DNA of 64,000 bases from Leptasterias polaris (Eukaryota > Echinodermata > Asteroidea > Forcipulatida > Asteriidae): the NCBI GenBank assembly GCA_037783415.1, contig JAZGTN010000022.1:5363501-5427500 (forward strand), written 5' to 3'. The notes beneath the pieces were generated by a model. That model saw nothing but the letters and a program-made list of their open reading frames with translations, was not told the origin of the DNA and made no database searches. Below, one piece after another: positions 44,764 to 57,130 of this stretch (position 1 is its first letter; each line of letters opens with the position of its first letter). Both the position numbers and the translations under genes were made by a program.

Positions 44764-44893
44764 GGCTCGGTTTCACAAAACACCAAGATTCATCTGAAGA
44801 TGAGTTGTCAATATTTCCATTTTGTTACATCACATTTTTCTCAGCTATTCAGATTGACATGACCAATATCAGCTCTTAGTGAAACCGAAACCT
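44764..44893. mobile_element. MITE family D, copy 4 (diverged)
   Basis: Starts GGCTCGGTTTCACAAAA and ends TTAGTGAAACCGAAACC, with GATGAGTTGTCAATATTTCC inside as in the other copies. Confidence 0.75.
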
Positions 44894-45189
44894 GGTGTTG
44901 TTTACGGTGATTGTGGCCATGGTTTGTTGTTTGCTTTGTAACAGAGCTCGCGCATTTCGCTGAAACTACATGCATTCTGTCCATTTGGCGCTTAAATTTA
45001 AACTTGAAATTTCAAAATAAACTACGCAATCAACTTTTTATTACAGTTCCGACAAGCAAAAACACTTTATAAACTGCGCTAAGATTACACTACTGACGTT
45101 TTGGGGTATCCTCATTTGATTCTTCGTTTATTTCTCTTCAAAAAACCTACGCCAGTTTTAGAGTTGTATTCCTAGCTACTCTGAATCCA

Positions 45190-45606
45190 TCAAAACCCAA
45201 CGCGTATTGTTCTTGAATTCATTCTTAAAATCAGATAATTTGGTTGTCCATGATAAATAATTGGTTGTCCATGATAAATAAACCAACAATGCTTGACATG
45301 AGGCAAGGTGTGCCAAATCAACTGATATGAGTACCGAGCTACTTGTACAATATGGTATTGGAGTTTGATGGATTCAAGAAAAATTCCTTTGAGTAAACAA
45401 TGAACTAAGCCTGTATCTGAATTAGTGGCTGTGGATGTGGCTTGATCGTCAAATGAACATGCGTTAAAGCATAACATGAGGTCCATAACAACAGCTGCAG
45501 CCGTAGATACAGCTGCAAATTCAGACAAGATGGTCCTCTCCTCGAGTGTCTTCAAACAGCAAGGTGCCGTCATGGGGTGTCCAGCTCGTTTGAGTTGGTT
45601 GAACAT
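45190..45606 (-). CDS. Unrecognised 138-codon open frame
   Basis: Starts MFNQLKRAGHPMTAPCCLKT and ends RMNSRTIRVGF. There is no motif I recognise, no clear membrane segment and no splice evidence. Length alone is only mildly unusual for this AT content. It could be chance, or an exon of an unseen gene or element. The C-terminal third is encoded partly by the 22-bp doublet, giving the repeated YHGQP motif, which argues against conserved coding. Confidence 0.15.
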   Translation of the reverse strand: MFNQLKRAGHPMTAPCCLKTLEERTILSEFAAVSTAAAVVMDLMLCFNACSFDDQATSTATNSDTGLVHCLLKGIFLESIKLQYHIVQVARYSYQLIWHTLPHVKHCWFIYHGQPIIYHGQPNYLILRMNSRTIRVGF

Positions 45607-47828
45607 TGTTGGGATTCATCCGGCTAGACTTGACACAGTCTTTCTCCAGTTGGTGACGGTCTAAAAAGTGTTAGTTACAAAATGTAGTATCAACATCACT
45701 ACATCACTTGAACAGTTGAACTTGTAGCGATGATTCTTCTATCTAGACTTGACACATTCCTTCGGATGGTAACACACAGTCCACAAATTAAAAGATTTGG
45801 GGTATGTCATCTCCAAGATCATCGTCTAAATCTGCGGTAAGTAGGAAAAACGATTTTCAGAGATCAATTTTGGTAAAACATTTTTGAACAAGTAACAGTT
45901 GCTCTAAGGAACATTTAATTTTGAATGTCATCCGCAAGAAAAATCTCCTCCAGCTTTAACAAGTCATGTTTCCTTTTTTTCTTCTTTCTTTAAAAAAAAT
46001 AAGTTTTCTGAAAAAAGTTTTCCACTAGGTGGTTGTATGGTGTTTTTGAGAATGGGAATGAATGTGTAGTCTTTCAAATCGATGATTTCAAACCTTGAAA
46101 ATAGCTATTCCGGAATAACTCTTTGACAAAACAACCAAGCGGTCAGTTTTTGACTCTTTGTACCTGTATCCTCCAACGATGCCCATCCAAACAGGTCCAG
46201 CTGTAGTCACCACTCCCTGTATCCTCCAACGATGCTCATCCAAACAGGTCCTCCATATCTTTAAGACAAATTTCAAGAAAGTTTACTTCTATTTTTTGGA
46301 TTGCAAAAACACAATTTTGTTTAACTAGTTCTTAACTTGTTTTACCTCGATGGTTAGCTGGTAGTTCATGCGTGCTGTTCTATAGAATCCCAAATAATAC
46401 TAGTATTTTGACAGCTGGTTTTACAACTGTCTTTACAACTTAACAGATTTGTTAGAAAAATTCAAAATCTGATTGTTTGATGAATGTTTCATCTTTCCTT
46501 CCAAATATTTTTGGATAAACTGATGTTTATGTTTGTTAACAATCTTCAAAATGTCTTGATTGGTTTGTGTAGTCTAGTGTATTCGCATTCCAGTTGTGTT
46601 TAAAGAAGTGGAGTTATGATTAGAATCACTATGGAGTTATTAGTTCCACATTTGGAGCTCTAAAGTTTGGACTAACGTACATCTGCATACGGCTGCGTTA
46701 TTTAGGGACAGGACATAACAATTTGTTTTCCCATTTAGTAGGTAATTTCTTCACCAGTTACCCACTTACTATTACCCGATACTTGACCAAATCTTCTGCA
46801 TGACCCCAGTCCCTTCTGGTAGACATCATCTCAGCTCATTGGAGATCTCAGTACGCAAACTACTTCATCATCTTCAATACGACAACATGATCTGATTTTT
46901 GAAAGAAAACATATCTAGAAAAGTTAGCATTTTGGGGTCACATCTACTTTACATTGTACTATTCACCAGTGTTGGAGGTCTCGACAGAGGTCTCGGTCTC
47001 GGACGTTGAGGTCTTGACTCCAACACTGCTATACACATTACCTGAGGAAACCCCACATAGGCATACTTTACCAAACCAATGTCATCAACATCTATGCCTA
47101 GAGCTTCCATATTTGCACAGTTGCTAGCCACAAGCCCACAACATCCACTTCAGCCTCAACAGGTAACAGACTGTGTGGGAAACAAAAACAAGTTTATAGC
47201 CTGAGGAGGGAACTGTTAGAAGCTGTGGAAAGAAAGGTTAGAATTTTCCCTCCACACTTTACCGCGATACTTTTACCCGATACTTTACCTGTCAGGCCCT
47301 ATATACTTAACCTTTGCTGCAAACAGCCGAACTTAACTGGCCTCCAGTCACTCATCGGGAACATCAAAGGAGAGTACTACTCAACTTCAGCATTATTTTA
47401 CTGATGACGGTGAAGGTGTTAGTTTTGGTACTAACACAAGTCACACCTAACACTTTACCTCTTGCCTGTAAACCTGCTGAAAGAATAGAGAGTTAGTCTT
47501 GTCTCTAGGCCTTTAACTGTCTTACCTTTTATACATACCCAGGACTCACGTGCATCTTTCACCATAGATGATCTGCTCCTTTCCCCTCTCGTCTTCTGCC
47601 GTCTTTTTCGTAACTTTTTCATTTGTCTTTTCTTTTTTTCTCTCCTTTTTTCAGCGGTCACAAATATGCAGTTTAGGGTATTTGTAATGAGCCCCACATT
47701 TACAAATGAGTTTGCTGCAGATTTTTATATTCTTTTATTTATTTTTTATTTTGATCTAATTGAGCAAGGGCTACAGGTAGTTTGTCTTAATAGTTTTTTG
47801 CCTTTCTATTGTTTAATTTTCAAAGACG

Positions 47829-48290
47829 CAATTCTCCCCTGGTCTACATTCAGATTTGATGTAATGCTGATAATTAGGAATATGTAAATATTCATTTAGC
47901 TTGTCTAAATTATCTATTTAATACTCCTAAATCAAACATTGGTCATCAAATGAATGGTGATTGGACTGGAATATTTGAATACACTATTAGTACTTCTAAA
48001 CACCTGTGGTGGGTTTTCGTGCCCACAGTACAACGCGCAGTAGCGGGGGGGGGGGGGGGGGGGGGGTAACGCTCCCCTGAAAATGTCTACATTCAGAATT
48101 GATGTAATGCTGATAATCAGGAATATGTAAACAGTCATTTAGCTTGTCTAAATTATCTATTTAACACTCCTAAATCAAACATTGATCATCAAATGAATGG
48201 TGATTGGATTATTACTTCTAAACACTTAAAGTCGTGGGTTTTTGTGCCCACAGTACAATGCGCAGTACCGGTAAGGGGAGGGGGTAAGTA
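47829..48290. repeat. Diverged tandem duplication, about 220-240 bp, with a G-run at the junction
   Basis: 47829-48040 and 48068-48275 align: both contain ACATTCAGA(T/A)TTGATGTAATG, the block TTAGCTTGTCTAAATTATCT, and CGTGCCCACAGTACAACGCG or its variant. A run of about 24 G sits at 48043-48066 at the end of the first copy, and the second copy ends in a shorter G-rich stretch. Confidence 0.85.
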
Positions 48291-51200
48291 TCTAATTTTT
48301 ATTTTATTAATTTCATATATTTATTTTATTTATTTTTTCCAGAAAGAATATTACTCATCTTTCTTGAAGATTAAGTTTAAAATAATGACTGAATTTTTGA
48401 CTGGATTTTGTAAACTTCCTTTATAAACATGACGCTGTTTGAATTATAAAATCATGACCGTTATAAATAAACATGACAACTGACGACTCGGAGTATCAAC
48501 ACCGACAGAAATTTCCAGTAAGACTAGTCTCCTATTTAAAAAGCATCACTGGCTTCGACCAATATGCAAATCAAGAAATACCAAGACAGTGTGACGTCAC
48601 CTTGAAAGCTACACAAGTAAAGGACAACATCAACAAGATCGCCGAACGTCTTGGGGATAGGGGAGTGGTACAAAAGGGGGAGGGACTCTGCAAGAGAACG
48701 GGTTAGATCTTCTCTTACCATTCGCAGTCTTCACCTTGTCTTTATCTTGAAAGACTAACTTGCGTTATCCAACCTCCACTATTATTCCCTATCAATAATC
48801 TTTTTGATTGTTCTTTTTGTTTAGCAATGTCAACAACTAACGTATTTTATAAATAACTAAATAACGGCCGGTTCTTCACACACTCATAAGAGAGATAGAT
48901 TAATGTAAATTCAATTCAACTAACTGTTTTTGTTCATCATGTGAAAACACATGAACAAAATGCCCAACATGAAATAGGTGAATCGCACAAGCGAACTAAA
49001 CCAGTGGAGGTCGGATGCTGCAAAGTTTTCCTTACCTCAATCCGGCGACGACTCCAATTTACGTCCACATACCACATATCCATAGATCTTCAACTCTGTA
49101 CAAAGATCGTTCCCTCTTTCTGCAACTCACGTAACAGTCGAAGTCTCATGAAGCTTGGCTGGACGGGAGCTTGCTGCTGTGTCTGCCTCAGTCCTGACTA
49201 GATAAAGCAACCCTTAAACCCATCAATGCCACTGTTAAAATACAAAGGGGGTAATTTGGAAAACATTTTAAGTATTATATGACTGTGGTTAAGAAATTAT
49301 CATTAAATCTCAATCGGTCTGTTGTTTAGTACTGCAGTATATTTTATTTATAACTGGTTGCCTATTCAATTAGGGAAAACAAAAACCCATTGCCAATGAG
49401 TTATTTCCTCTTGTAGGGCGTACGTTTGGAAATATTTGACACTTTATTAAAAGCCATTGTAAACTACGGGGCTCTGAAGTAACAAGGACGAAAACGAAGA
49501 CCATTTTAAACAAAAACAGTCGTTTAGTCGAGTATTTTTTCATTTTTCTTGTTGTTCACTGTCTTTACTCATTTCTGTAAATGAACATGTTTGTCTATAC
49601 TAACTGTGCTCTAGGTTCAGAACTAAACTAGAGAAAAACTGACCATTTGAATGAGGGGGTTTGCACTCGACAAGCTTTGCTTTTCGAGTGCCCCCCCCCC
49701 CCAAACCTTTGCTGATCTTCTGTACTCTTAGCATAAAGTATGCCTTGTCCCAATTTCTTTATAGCATGTATTATTTGATTTGTATGAATGTACCCTGATG
49801 CACAAATTAATTGATTGATTGATTGACTGATTGGTAGTGTTCCAAGGCCTTACTTACCTCAACATGATGTCGATCTTTGGAATGGTCTGTTCGGTTTTGG
49901 TAGCGTGGCTCACCGGCAATTTACCGGAGCTCTCGGCAGCCCATACAACTTGAGGGTGTACAATACCATGTATCACGGCTCAAAAATGGTGCTGACCCAT
50001 CGTATAACACAGGTCACGCCTCAGTTCACACAGCCAACATTTTGTATGGGGAAATTTGTAAGTAATTTACCCATAGGGATTCGAACCCATGGTTGGCCAG
50101 CTGCGCGGTTACGTGGGTGTAACTAGAGCGTTCCCTCTAGTTGTATTATATAACATTATGCTACATCCACTGTGAGCTCAACAAAGAAATTAACATTTGC
50201 CACGGTTCAACAAAACGAGTGCCAAGCGGTATTAAATTGATACAATGAGTACTTCGAAATCAGTACAAAACTCTTTATTTGCATAATAATAAAGATCATT
50301 ATGAGGTGACGTTCCAAAGTACTCCCAGTCCAAGGAATGTTCAGCTGAACTTGTTGAGTGACAGTCTCAATCCCACATGGTCTAAATAATTTATTCCCGG
50401 GCGAGAAAAATGAAGGGAAGAATGGAGAACTTCTAAGAATCAAAATGCTCTTCGGGAATGCATTTACTATGGGGACAGGGTTAGGGTAGTCACTCTCGGT
50501 GTATTTCTTTGTTTGTTTTTAACAAAATAAATCCCAAAGTACATTAAATACTGCGGAGTCCGAAACTTAGGGGCATGAATCTTGTTGTATTCGTACCATA
50601 GGTCATTTTGGTTGGAGAGCAGTTTGCATCAGGAAATTATTATGTTTTCACACCATTAATTATAAAAAATAAAAATATTTTCTGTCACAGAAACTTGGCT
50701 AGGGAGAAATCTATTGCAAATGCAACTTTTGTTATGTTTGTTTACATTGGAAATGTTCATTGGATACGATCCATATTGTTTGGCACAAGCACTCCAATTT
50801 CTAGCTCCAATCTAAGTACATTTTCTTGACAAGGGTGAAGCGCTTTAAAAAAAAAACATCCTTAGTGTGTAAGTCTGTGGCTCATTCATTGCGTGTCGAG
50901 TAGGACCGTGTCTTATGAATGGCGCCCTCACTCACCCATAACCTATTAAATTGCAGACGTGATATATTGTTCAAAAGTTAACAGGGGTAGCGGACTTAAA
51001 ACATAACCACCTCTTTACTTCGTAATAGATAATAACCAACGTTAACTTCCCCCCACCTAAAAAGACGGGGGGGGGGGCGGGTTTCTTTCCCGTTGAATGA
51101 AACCGAGGCAACTTCTTCGAGGATTTTGGCAAGGTTTATTTTAAGTAATTTGTTTGTCTCGATTTTTGTTTGTGAAATTTGACTCTAAAAGTTTACAGAA

Positions 51201-51520
51201 ATTGATTTATTTTGACACCATGCACAAATTTGAGTTTTGGGATTGGAGGGGCATACTTTTTTGTTTCAAGTAAAACCAATTATCATCAGCAACAGTTAAA
51301 CACAAGAGGGCGCCCTAATAAATGACCGTTATTATTATTGTTGTAGCACTATCAAAGTCACGCGCGTAGAATAATTATTATACGACAATACATGGATTCG
51401 TAATTGCGGAATATTTTACCGCTGTGTTGGTTATCCAAAAGGTTAATTTGTTGTCTCCAACTTAGAGTTGACTAATTAATTGAACACAGGGATCATTAAA
51501 ATAAACTGCAGAGGCTGACT
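48291..51520. other. Intergenic DNA without a recognised gene
   Basis: Contains C-runs (about 49689-49703), a TTGATTGATTGATTGACTGA tract near 49810-49831 and a possible tRNA-like B-box on the minus strand near 50065-50095 (GGTTCGAATCCC). A 77-codon frame at 48473-48706 has no recognised family. Otherwise nothing supported. Confidence 0.6.
50060..50130 (-). repeat. Possible tRNA-like SINE head fragment
   Basis: The minus strand has an exact B-box GGTTCGAATCCC preceded by a weak A-box-like CGCGCAGCTGGCC. Short and without a body. Confidence 0.4.
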
Positions 51521-51522
51521 GG

Positions 51523-51540
51523 TGTCCCCCCCCCCCCCCC
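51523..51540. repeat. C homopolymer just left of the second satellite
   Basis: A run of about 18 C. Similar runs occur at 48043-48066 (G), 49689-49703 and 59263-59278. Confidence 0.9.
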
Positions 51541-51584
51541 TCTAAAAGCGCAAAGAGTTGTACTGTCTATGAATAAACAATGTA

Positions 51585-51789
51585 TCTAAATGAACACTGC
51601 CTCTCCCTCAAAACTCAATGAGTGATACGGCATTATGTCTCTAAATGAACACTGCCTCTCACTCAAAACTCAATGAGTGGTACGGCATTGTGCTCTAAAT
51701 GAACACTGCCTCTCCCTCAAAACTCAATGAGTGGCACGGCATTATGTCTCTAAATGAACACTGCCTCTCTCTCAAAACTCAATTAGTGG
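51585..51789. repeat. 55-bp satellite, left piece
   Basis: About four units of CTCTAAATGAACACTGCCTC plus TCCCTCAAAACTCAATGAGT plus GGTACGGCATTATGT. Interrupted at 51789 in mid-unit by a LINE fragment. Confidence 0.93.
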
Positions 51790-51885
51790 AACCAGTTAAA
51801 TGTTTGTCTCAGGGAGGAAAACTCCATCTGTAGCTTCAAATCTGGGCTTAAGACACATCTCTTTAGGGAAGCATTTTTAACTTAA
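51790..51885 (+). pseudogene. LINE ORF2 C-terminal remnant (31 codons)
   Basis: Reads NQLNVCLREENSICSF and then KSGLKTHLFREAFLT before TAA. Everything upstream was lost by 5' truncation. Confidence 0.75.
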
Positions 51886-52281
51886 AGTAATGTTCTATTT
51901 TTCTTATTGCCCTGCTGTTTACTGCATTGTTGTGGGTTTTTATCGGGTGGTTTTATAACGGCTTGGTGTTTTTGTGCATTTTTCTTTTTTCACTTTTTAC
52001 TGGTTTCATTTTAAATATTGTTGTTGGATCTTAGGGTAACTTTTTCAGGATCTTTATATTCTACGTGGTTTTACTGTTGTGATTGATTGGTTTTAAATAT
52101 TCTGTATATTTTTCCTTTATTGTTTTAATGATCACACTTTGTGGATCTTTTCTTTTGAGCTTTTCTGATTTTACTTTTTGTGGTTTTATGTTTGTTTTTC
52201 TTGTTGTAAAGCGCCTGGGAGCATTGAAAAATGGATTTGGCGCTATATAAATGTTTTTTTTTATTATTATTATTATTATTA
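51790..52281 (+). mobile_element. 3' end of an L2/CR1-like LINE
   Basis: 492 bp inserted in the satellite. It encodes the C-terminal end of a LINE ORF2 in frame (NQLNVCLREENS, then ICSFKSGLKTHLFREAFLT, stop TAA at 51883-51885). A T-rich 3' UTR follows with the widespread LINE tail motif AAGCGCCTGGGAGC...GGCGCTATATAAAT, ending in a (TTA)n tract at 52261-52281. The FKSxLKTHLF signature is typical of the last residues of L2/CR1-type reverse transcriptase proteins. The clade call is from memory of those motifs. No clear target duplication is visible. Confidence 0.8.
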
Positions 52282-55200
52282 CGGCATTATGTCTCTAAAT
52301 GAACACTGCCTCTCTCTCAAAACTCAATGAGTGGCACGGCATTATGTCTCTAAATGAACACTGCCTCTCTCTCAAAACTCAATGAGTGGCATGGCATTAT
52401 GTCTCTAAATGAACACTGCCTCTCTCTCAAAACTCAATGAGTGGCACGGCATTATGTCTCTAAATGAACACTGCCTCTCTCTCAAAACTCAATGAGTGGC
52501 ATGGCATTATGTCTCTAAATGAACACTGCCTCTCTCTCAAAACTCAATGAGTGGCATGGCATTATGTCTCTAAATGAACACTGCCTCTCTCTCAAAACTC
52601 AATGAGTGGCACGGCATTATGTCTCTAAATGAACACTGCCTCTCTCTCAAAACTCAATGAGTGATACGGCATTATGTCTCTAAATGAACACTGCCTCTCT
52701 CTCAAAACTCAATGAGTGGCATGGCATTATGTCTCTAAATGAACACTGCCTCTCTCTCAAAACTCAATGAGTGGCACGGCATTATGTCTCTAAATGAACA
52801 CTGCCTCTCTCTCAAAACTCAATGAGTGGCATGGCATTATGTCTCTAAATGAACACTGCCTCTCTCTCAAAACTCAATGAGTGGCATGGCATTATGTCTC
52901 TAAATGAACACTGCCTCTCTCTCAAAACTCAATGAGTGGCACGGCATTATGTCTCTAAATGAACACTGCCTCTCTCTCAAAACTCAATGAGTGATACCGC
53001 ATTATGTCTGCAAATGAACACTGCCTCTCTCTCAAAACTCAATGAGTGGCACGGCATTATGTCTCTAAATGAACACTGTCTCTCTCTCAAAACTCAATGA
53101 GTGGCACGGCATTATATCTCTAAATGAACACTGCCTCTCTCTCAAAACTCAATGAGTGGCATGGCATTATGTCTCTAAATGAACACTGCCTCTCTCTCAA
53201 AACTCAATGAGTGGCATGGCATTGTGCTCTAAATGAACACTGCCTCTCTCTCAAAACTCAATGAGTGGCACGGCATTATGTCTCTAAATGAACACTGCCT
53301 CTCTCTCAAAACTCAATGAGTGGCACGGCATTATGTCTCTAAATGAACACTGCCACTCTCTCAAAACTCAATGAGTGATACCGCATTATGTCTGCAAATG
53401 AACACTGCCTCTCTCTCAAAACTCAATGAGTGGCATGGCATTATGTCTCTAAATGAACACTGCCTCTCTCTCAAAACTCAATGAGTGGCACGGCATTATG
53501 TCTCTAAATGAACACTGCCTCTCTCTCAAAACTCAATGAGTGGCATGGCATTATGTCTCTAAATGAACACTGCCTCTCTCTCAAAACTCAATGAGTGGCA
53601 TGGCATTATGTCTCTAAATGAACACTGCCTCTCCCTCAAAACTCAATGAGTGGTACGGCATTATGTCTCTAAATGAACACTGCCTCTCTCTCAAAACTCA
53701 ATGAGTGATACCGCATTATGTCTGCAAATGAACACTGCCTCTCTCTCAAAACTCAATGAGTGGCATGGCATTATGTCTCTAAATGAACACTGCCTCTCTC
53801 TCAAAACTCAATGAGTGGCACGGCATTATGTCTCTAAATGAACACTGCCTCTCTCTCAAAACTCAATGAGTGGCACGGCATTATGTCTGCAAATGAACAC
53901 TGCCTCTCTCTCAAAACTCAATGAGTGGCACGGCATTATGTCTCTAAATGAACACTGCCTCTCTCTCAAAACTCAATGAGTGGCACGGCATTATGTGTCA
54001 AAATGAACACTTCCTCTCCCTCAAAACTCAATGAGTGGTACGGCATTATGTCTCTAAATGAACACTGCCTCTCTCTCAAAACTCAATGAGTGGCACGGCA
54101 TTATGTCTGCAAATGAACACTGCCTCTCTCTCAAAACTCAATGAGTGGCACGGCATTATGTCTCTAAATGAACACTGCCTCTCTCTCAAAACTCAATGAG
54201 TGGCACGGCATTATGTGTCAAAATGAACACTTCCTCTCCCTCAAAACTCAATGAGTGGTACGGCATTACGTGTCAAAATGAACACTGTCTATCTCTCTCA
54301 AAACTCAATGAGTGATACGGCATTGTGCTCTAAATGAACACTGCCTCTCCCTCAAAACTCAATGAGTGGTACGGCATTATGTGTCAAAATGAACACTGCC
54401 TCTCTCTCAAAACTCAATGAGTGGTGCGGCATTATGTGTCAAAATGAACACTGCCACTCCCTCAAAACTCAATGAGTGGTACGGCATTGTGCTCTAAATG
54501 AACACTGCCTCTCCCTCAAAACTCAATGAGTGATACGGCATTATGTGTCAAAATGAACACTGCCTCTCCCTCAAACCTCAATGAGTGGTACGGCATTATG
54601 TCTCTAAATGAACGCTGCCTCTCCCTCAAAACTCAATGAGTGGTACGGCATTGTGCTCTATATGAACACTGCCTCTCCCTCAAACCTCAATGAGTGATAC
54701 GGCATTATGTCTCTAAATGAACACTGCCACTCCCTCAAAACTCAATGAGTGATACGGCATTATGTCTCTAAATGAACACTGCCTCTCTCCCAAAACTCAA
54801 TGAGTGATACCGCATTATGTCTCTAAATGAACACTGCCTCTCTCTCTCAAAACTCAATGAGTGGTACGGCATTATGTCTCTAAATGAACACTGCCTCTCC
54901 CTCAAAACTCAATGAGTGATACGGCATTATGTGTCAAAATGAACACTTCCTCTCCCTCAAAACTCAATGAGTGGTACGGCATTATGTGTCAAAATGAACA
55001 CTGCCTCTCTCTCAAAACTCAATGAGTGGTACGGCATTATGTGTCAAAATGAACACTTCCTCTCCCTCAAAACTCAATGAGTGATACGGCATTGTGCTTT
55101 AAATGAACACTGCCTCTCCCTCAAAACTCAATGAGTGGCACGGCATTGTGCTCTAAATGGACACTGCCTCTCACTCAAAACTCAATGAGTGGTACGGCAT

Positions 55201-57130
55201 TATGTCTCTAAATGAACACTGCCTCTCCCTCAAAACTCAATGAGTGATACGGCATTGTGCTCTAAATGAACACTGCCTCTCCCTCAAAACTCAATGAGTG
55301 GCACGGCATTGTGCTTTAAATGAACACTGCCTCTCACTCAAAACTCAATGAGTGGTACGGCATTATGTGTCAAAATGAACACTGCCTCTCTCTTAAAACT
55401 CAATGAGTGGTACGGCATTATGTCTCTAAATGAACACTGCCTCTCCCTCAAAACTCAATGAGTGGTACGGCATTGTGCTCTAAATGAACACTGCCTCTCC
55501 CTCAAACCTCAATGAGTGATACGGCATTATGTCTCTAAATGAACACTGCCACTCCCTCAAAACTCAATGAGTGATACGGCATTATGTCTCTAAATGAACA
55601 CTGCCTCTCTCCCAAAACTCAATGAGTGATACCGCATTATGTCTCTAAATGAACACTGCCTCTCTCTCTCAAAACTCAATGAGTGGTACGGCATTATGTC
55701 TCTAAATGAACACTGCCTCTCCCTCAAAACTCAATGAGTGATACGGCATTATGTGTCAAAATGAACACTTCCTCTCCCTCAAAACTCAATGAGTGGTACG
55801 GCATTATGTGTCAAAATGAACACTGCCTCTCTCTCAAAACTCAATGAGTGGTACGGCATTATGTGTCAAAATGAACACTTCCTCTCCCTCAAAACTCAAT
55901 GAGTGATACGGCATTGTGCTCTAAATGAACACTGCCTCTCCCTCAAAACTCAATGAGTGGCACGGCATTGTGCTCTAAATGGACACTGCCTCTCACTCAA
56001 AACTCAATGAGTGGTACGGCATTATGTCTCTAAATGAACACTGCCTCTCCCTCAAAACTCAATGAGTGATACGGCATTGTGCTCTAAATGAACACTGCCT
56101 CTCCCTCAAAACTCAATGAGTGGCACGGTATTGTGCTCTAAATGAACACTGCCTCTCTCTCAAAACTCAATGAGTGGTACGGCATTACGTGTCAAAATGA
56201 ACACTGTCTATCTCTCTCAAAACTCAATGAGTGATACGGCATTGTGCTCTAAATGAACACTGCCTCTCTCTCAAAACTCAATGAGTGGTACGGCATTGTG
56301 CTCTAAATGAACACTGCCTCTCTCTCAAAACTCAATGAGTGATACGGCATTGTGCTCTAAATGAACACTGCCTCTCTCTCAAAACTCAATGAGTGATACG
56401 GCATTGTGCTCTAAATGAACACTGCCTCTCTCTCAAAACTCAATGAGTGGTACGGCATTGTGCTCTAAATGAACACTGCCTCTCTCTCAAAACTCAATGA
56501 GTGGCACGGCATTATGTCTCTAAATGAACACTGCCTCTCTCTCAAAACTCAATGAGTGGTACGGCATTGTGCTCTAAATGAATACTGCCTCTCCCTCAAA
56601 ACTCAATGAGTGGTACGGCATTGTGCTCTAAATGAACACTGCCTCTCTCTCAAAACTCAATGAGTGGTACGGCATTACGTGTCAAAATGAACACTTCCTC
56701 TCCCTCAAAACTCAATGAGTGGTACGGCATTACGTGTCAAAATGAACACTGTCTATCTCTCTCAAAACTCAATGAGTGATACGGCATTGTGCTCTAAATG
56801 AACACTGCCTCTCTCTCAAAACTCAATGAGTGGCACGGCATTATGCTCTAAATGAACACTGCCTCTCTCTCAAAACTCAATGAGTGATACGGCATTATGC
56901 TCTAAATGAACACTGCCTCTCTCTCAAAACTCAATGAGTGATACGGCATTATGTCTCTAAATGAACACTGCCTCTCTCTCAAAACTCAATGAGTGATACG
57001 GCATTGTGCTCTAAATGAACACTGTCTCTCTCTCAAAACTCAATGAGTGATACGGCATTATGTCTGCAAATGAACACTGCCACTCCCTGAAAACTCAATG
57101 AGTGGTACTGCATTATGTCTCTAATGATTT
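52282..57130. repeat. 55-bp satellite, main block
   Basis: Close to 90 units, 54-56 bp each, differing mainly at TCTCTCTC versus TCTCCCTC, GGCACGG/GGTACGG/GATACGG, and TTATGTCTCTAAATG versus TTGTGCTCTAAATG versus TTATGTGTCAAAATG. The left third is dominated by one variant and the right two-thirds by mixed variants. Every unit has the 11-bp palindrome-like ACTCAATGAGT. Confidence 0.95.

Larger units (their letters stand above)
44341..47828. other. Intergenic DNA without a recognised gene
   Basis: Contains MITE family D copy 4 (44764-44893), a 22-bp tandem doublet of TTGGTTGTCCATGATAAATA near 45240-45283, and a roughly 50-bp doublet of TGTATCCTCCAACGATGC near 46163-46250. A 138-codon minus-strand frame at 45190-45606 has no family I recognise. 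Confidence 0.6.

Noticed and set aside
48473..48706. 77-codon frame starting MTTDDSEYQHRQKF
   Set aside because: Its composition looks protein-like, but there is no recognisable family, no splice support and no neighbouring exon; kept only as a note.
49905..50126. 73-codon frame ending in a GIRTHGWPAARL-like stretch
   Set aside because: The end is the antisense of a tRNA-like B-box, a common spurious peptide from SINEs.
33268..57130. Arrays of 54-55-bp direct repeats as possible CRISPR
   Set aside because: There are no unique spacers between repeats, the units are contiguous, and the genome is eukaryotic.
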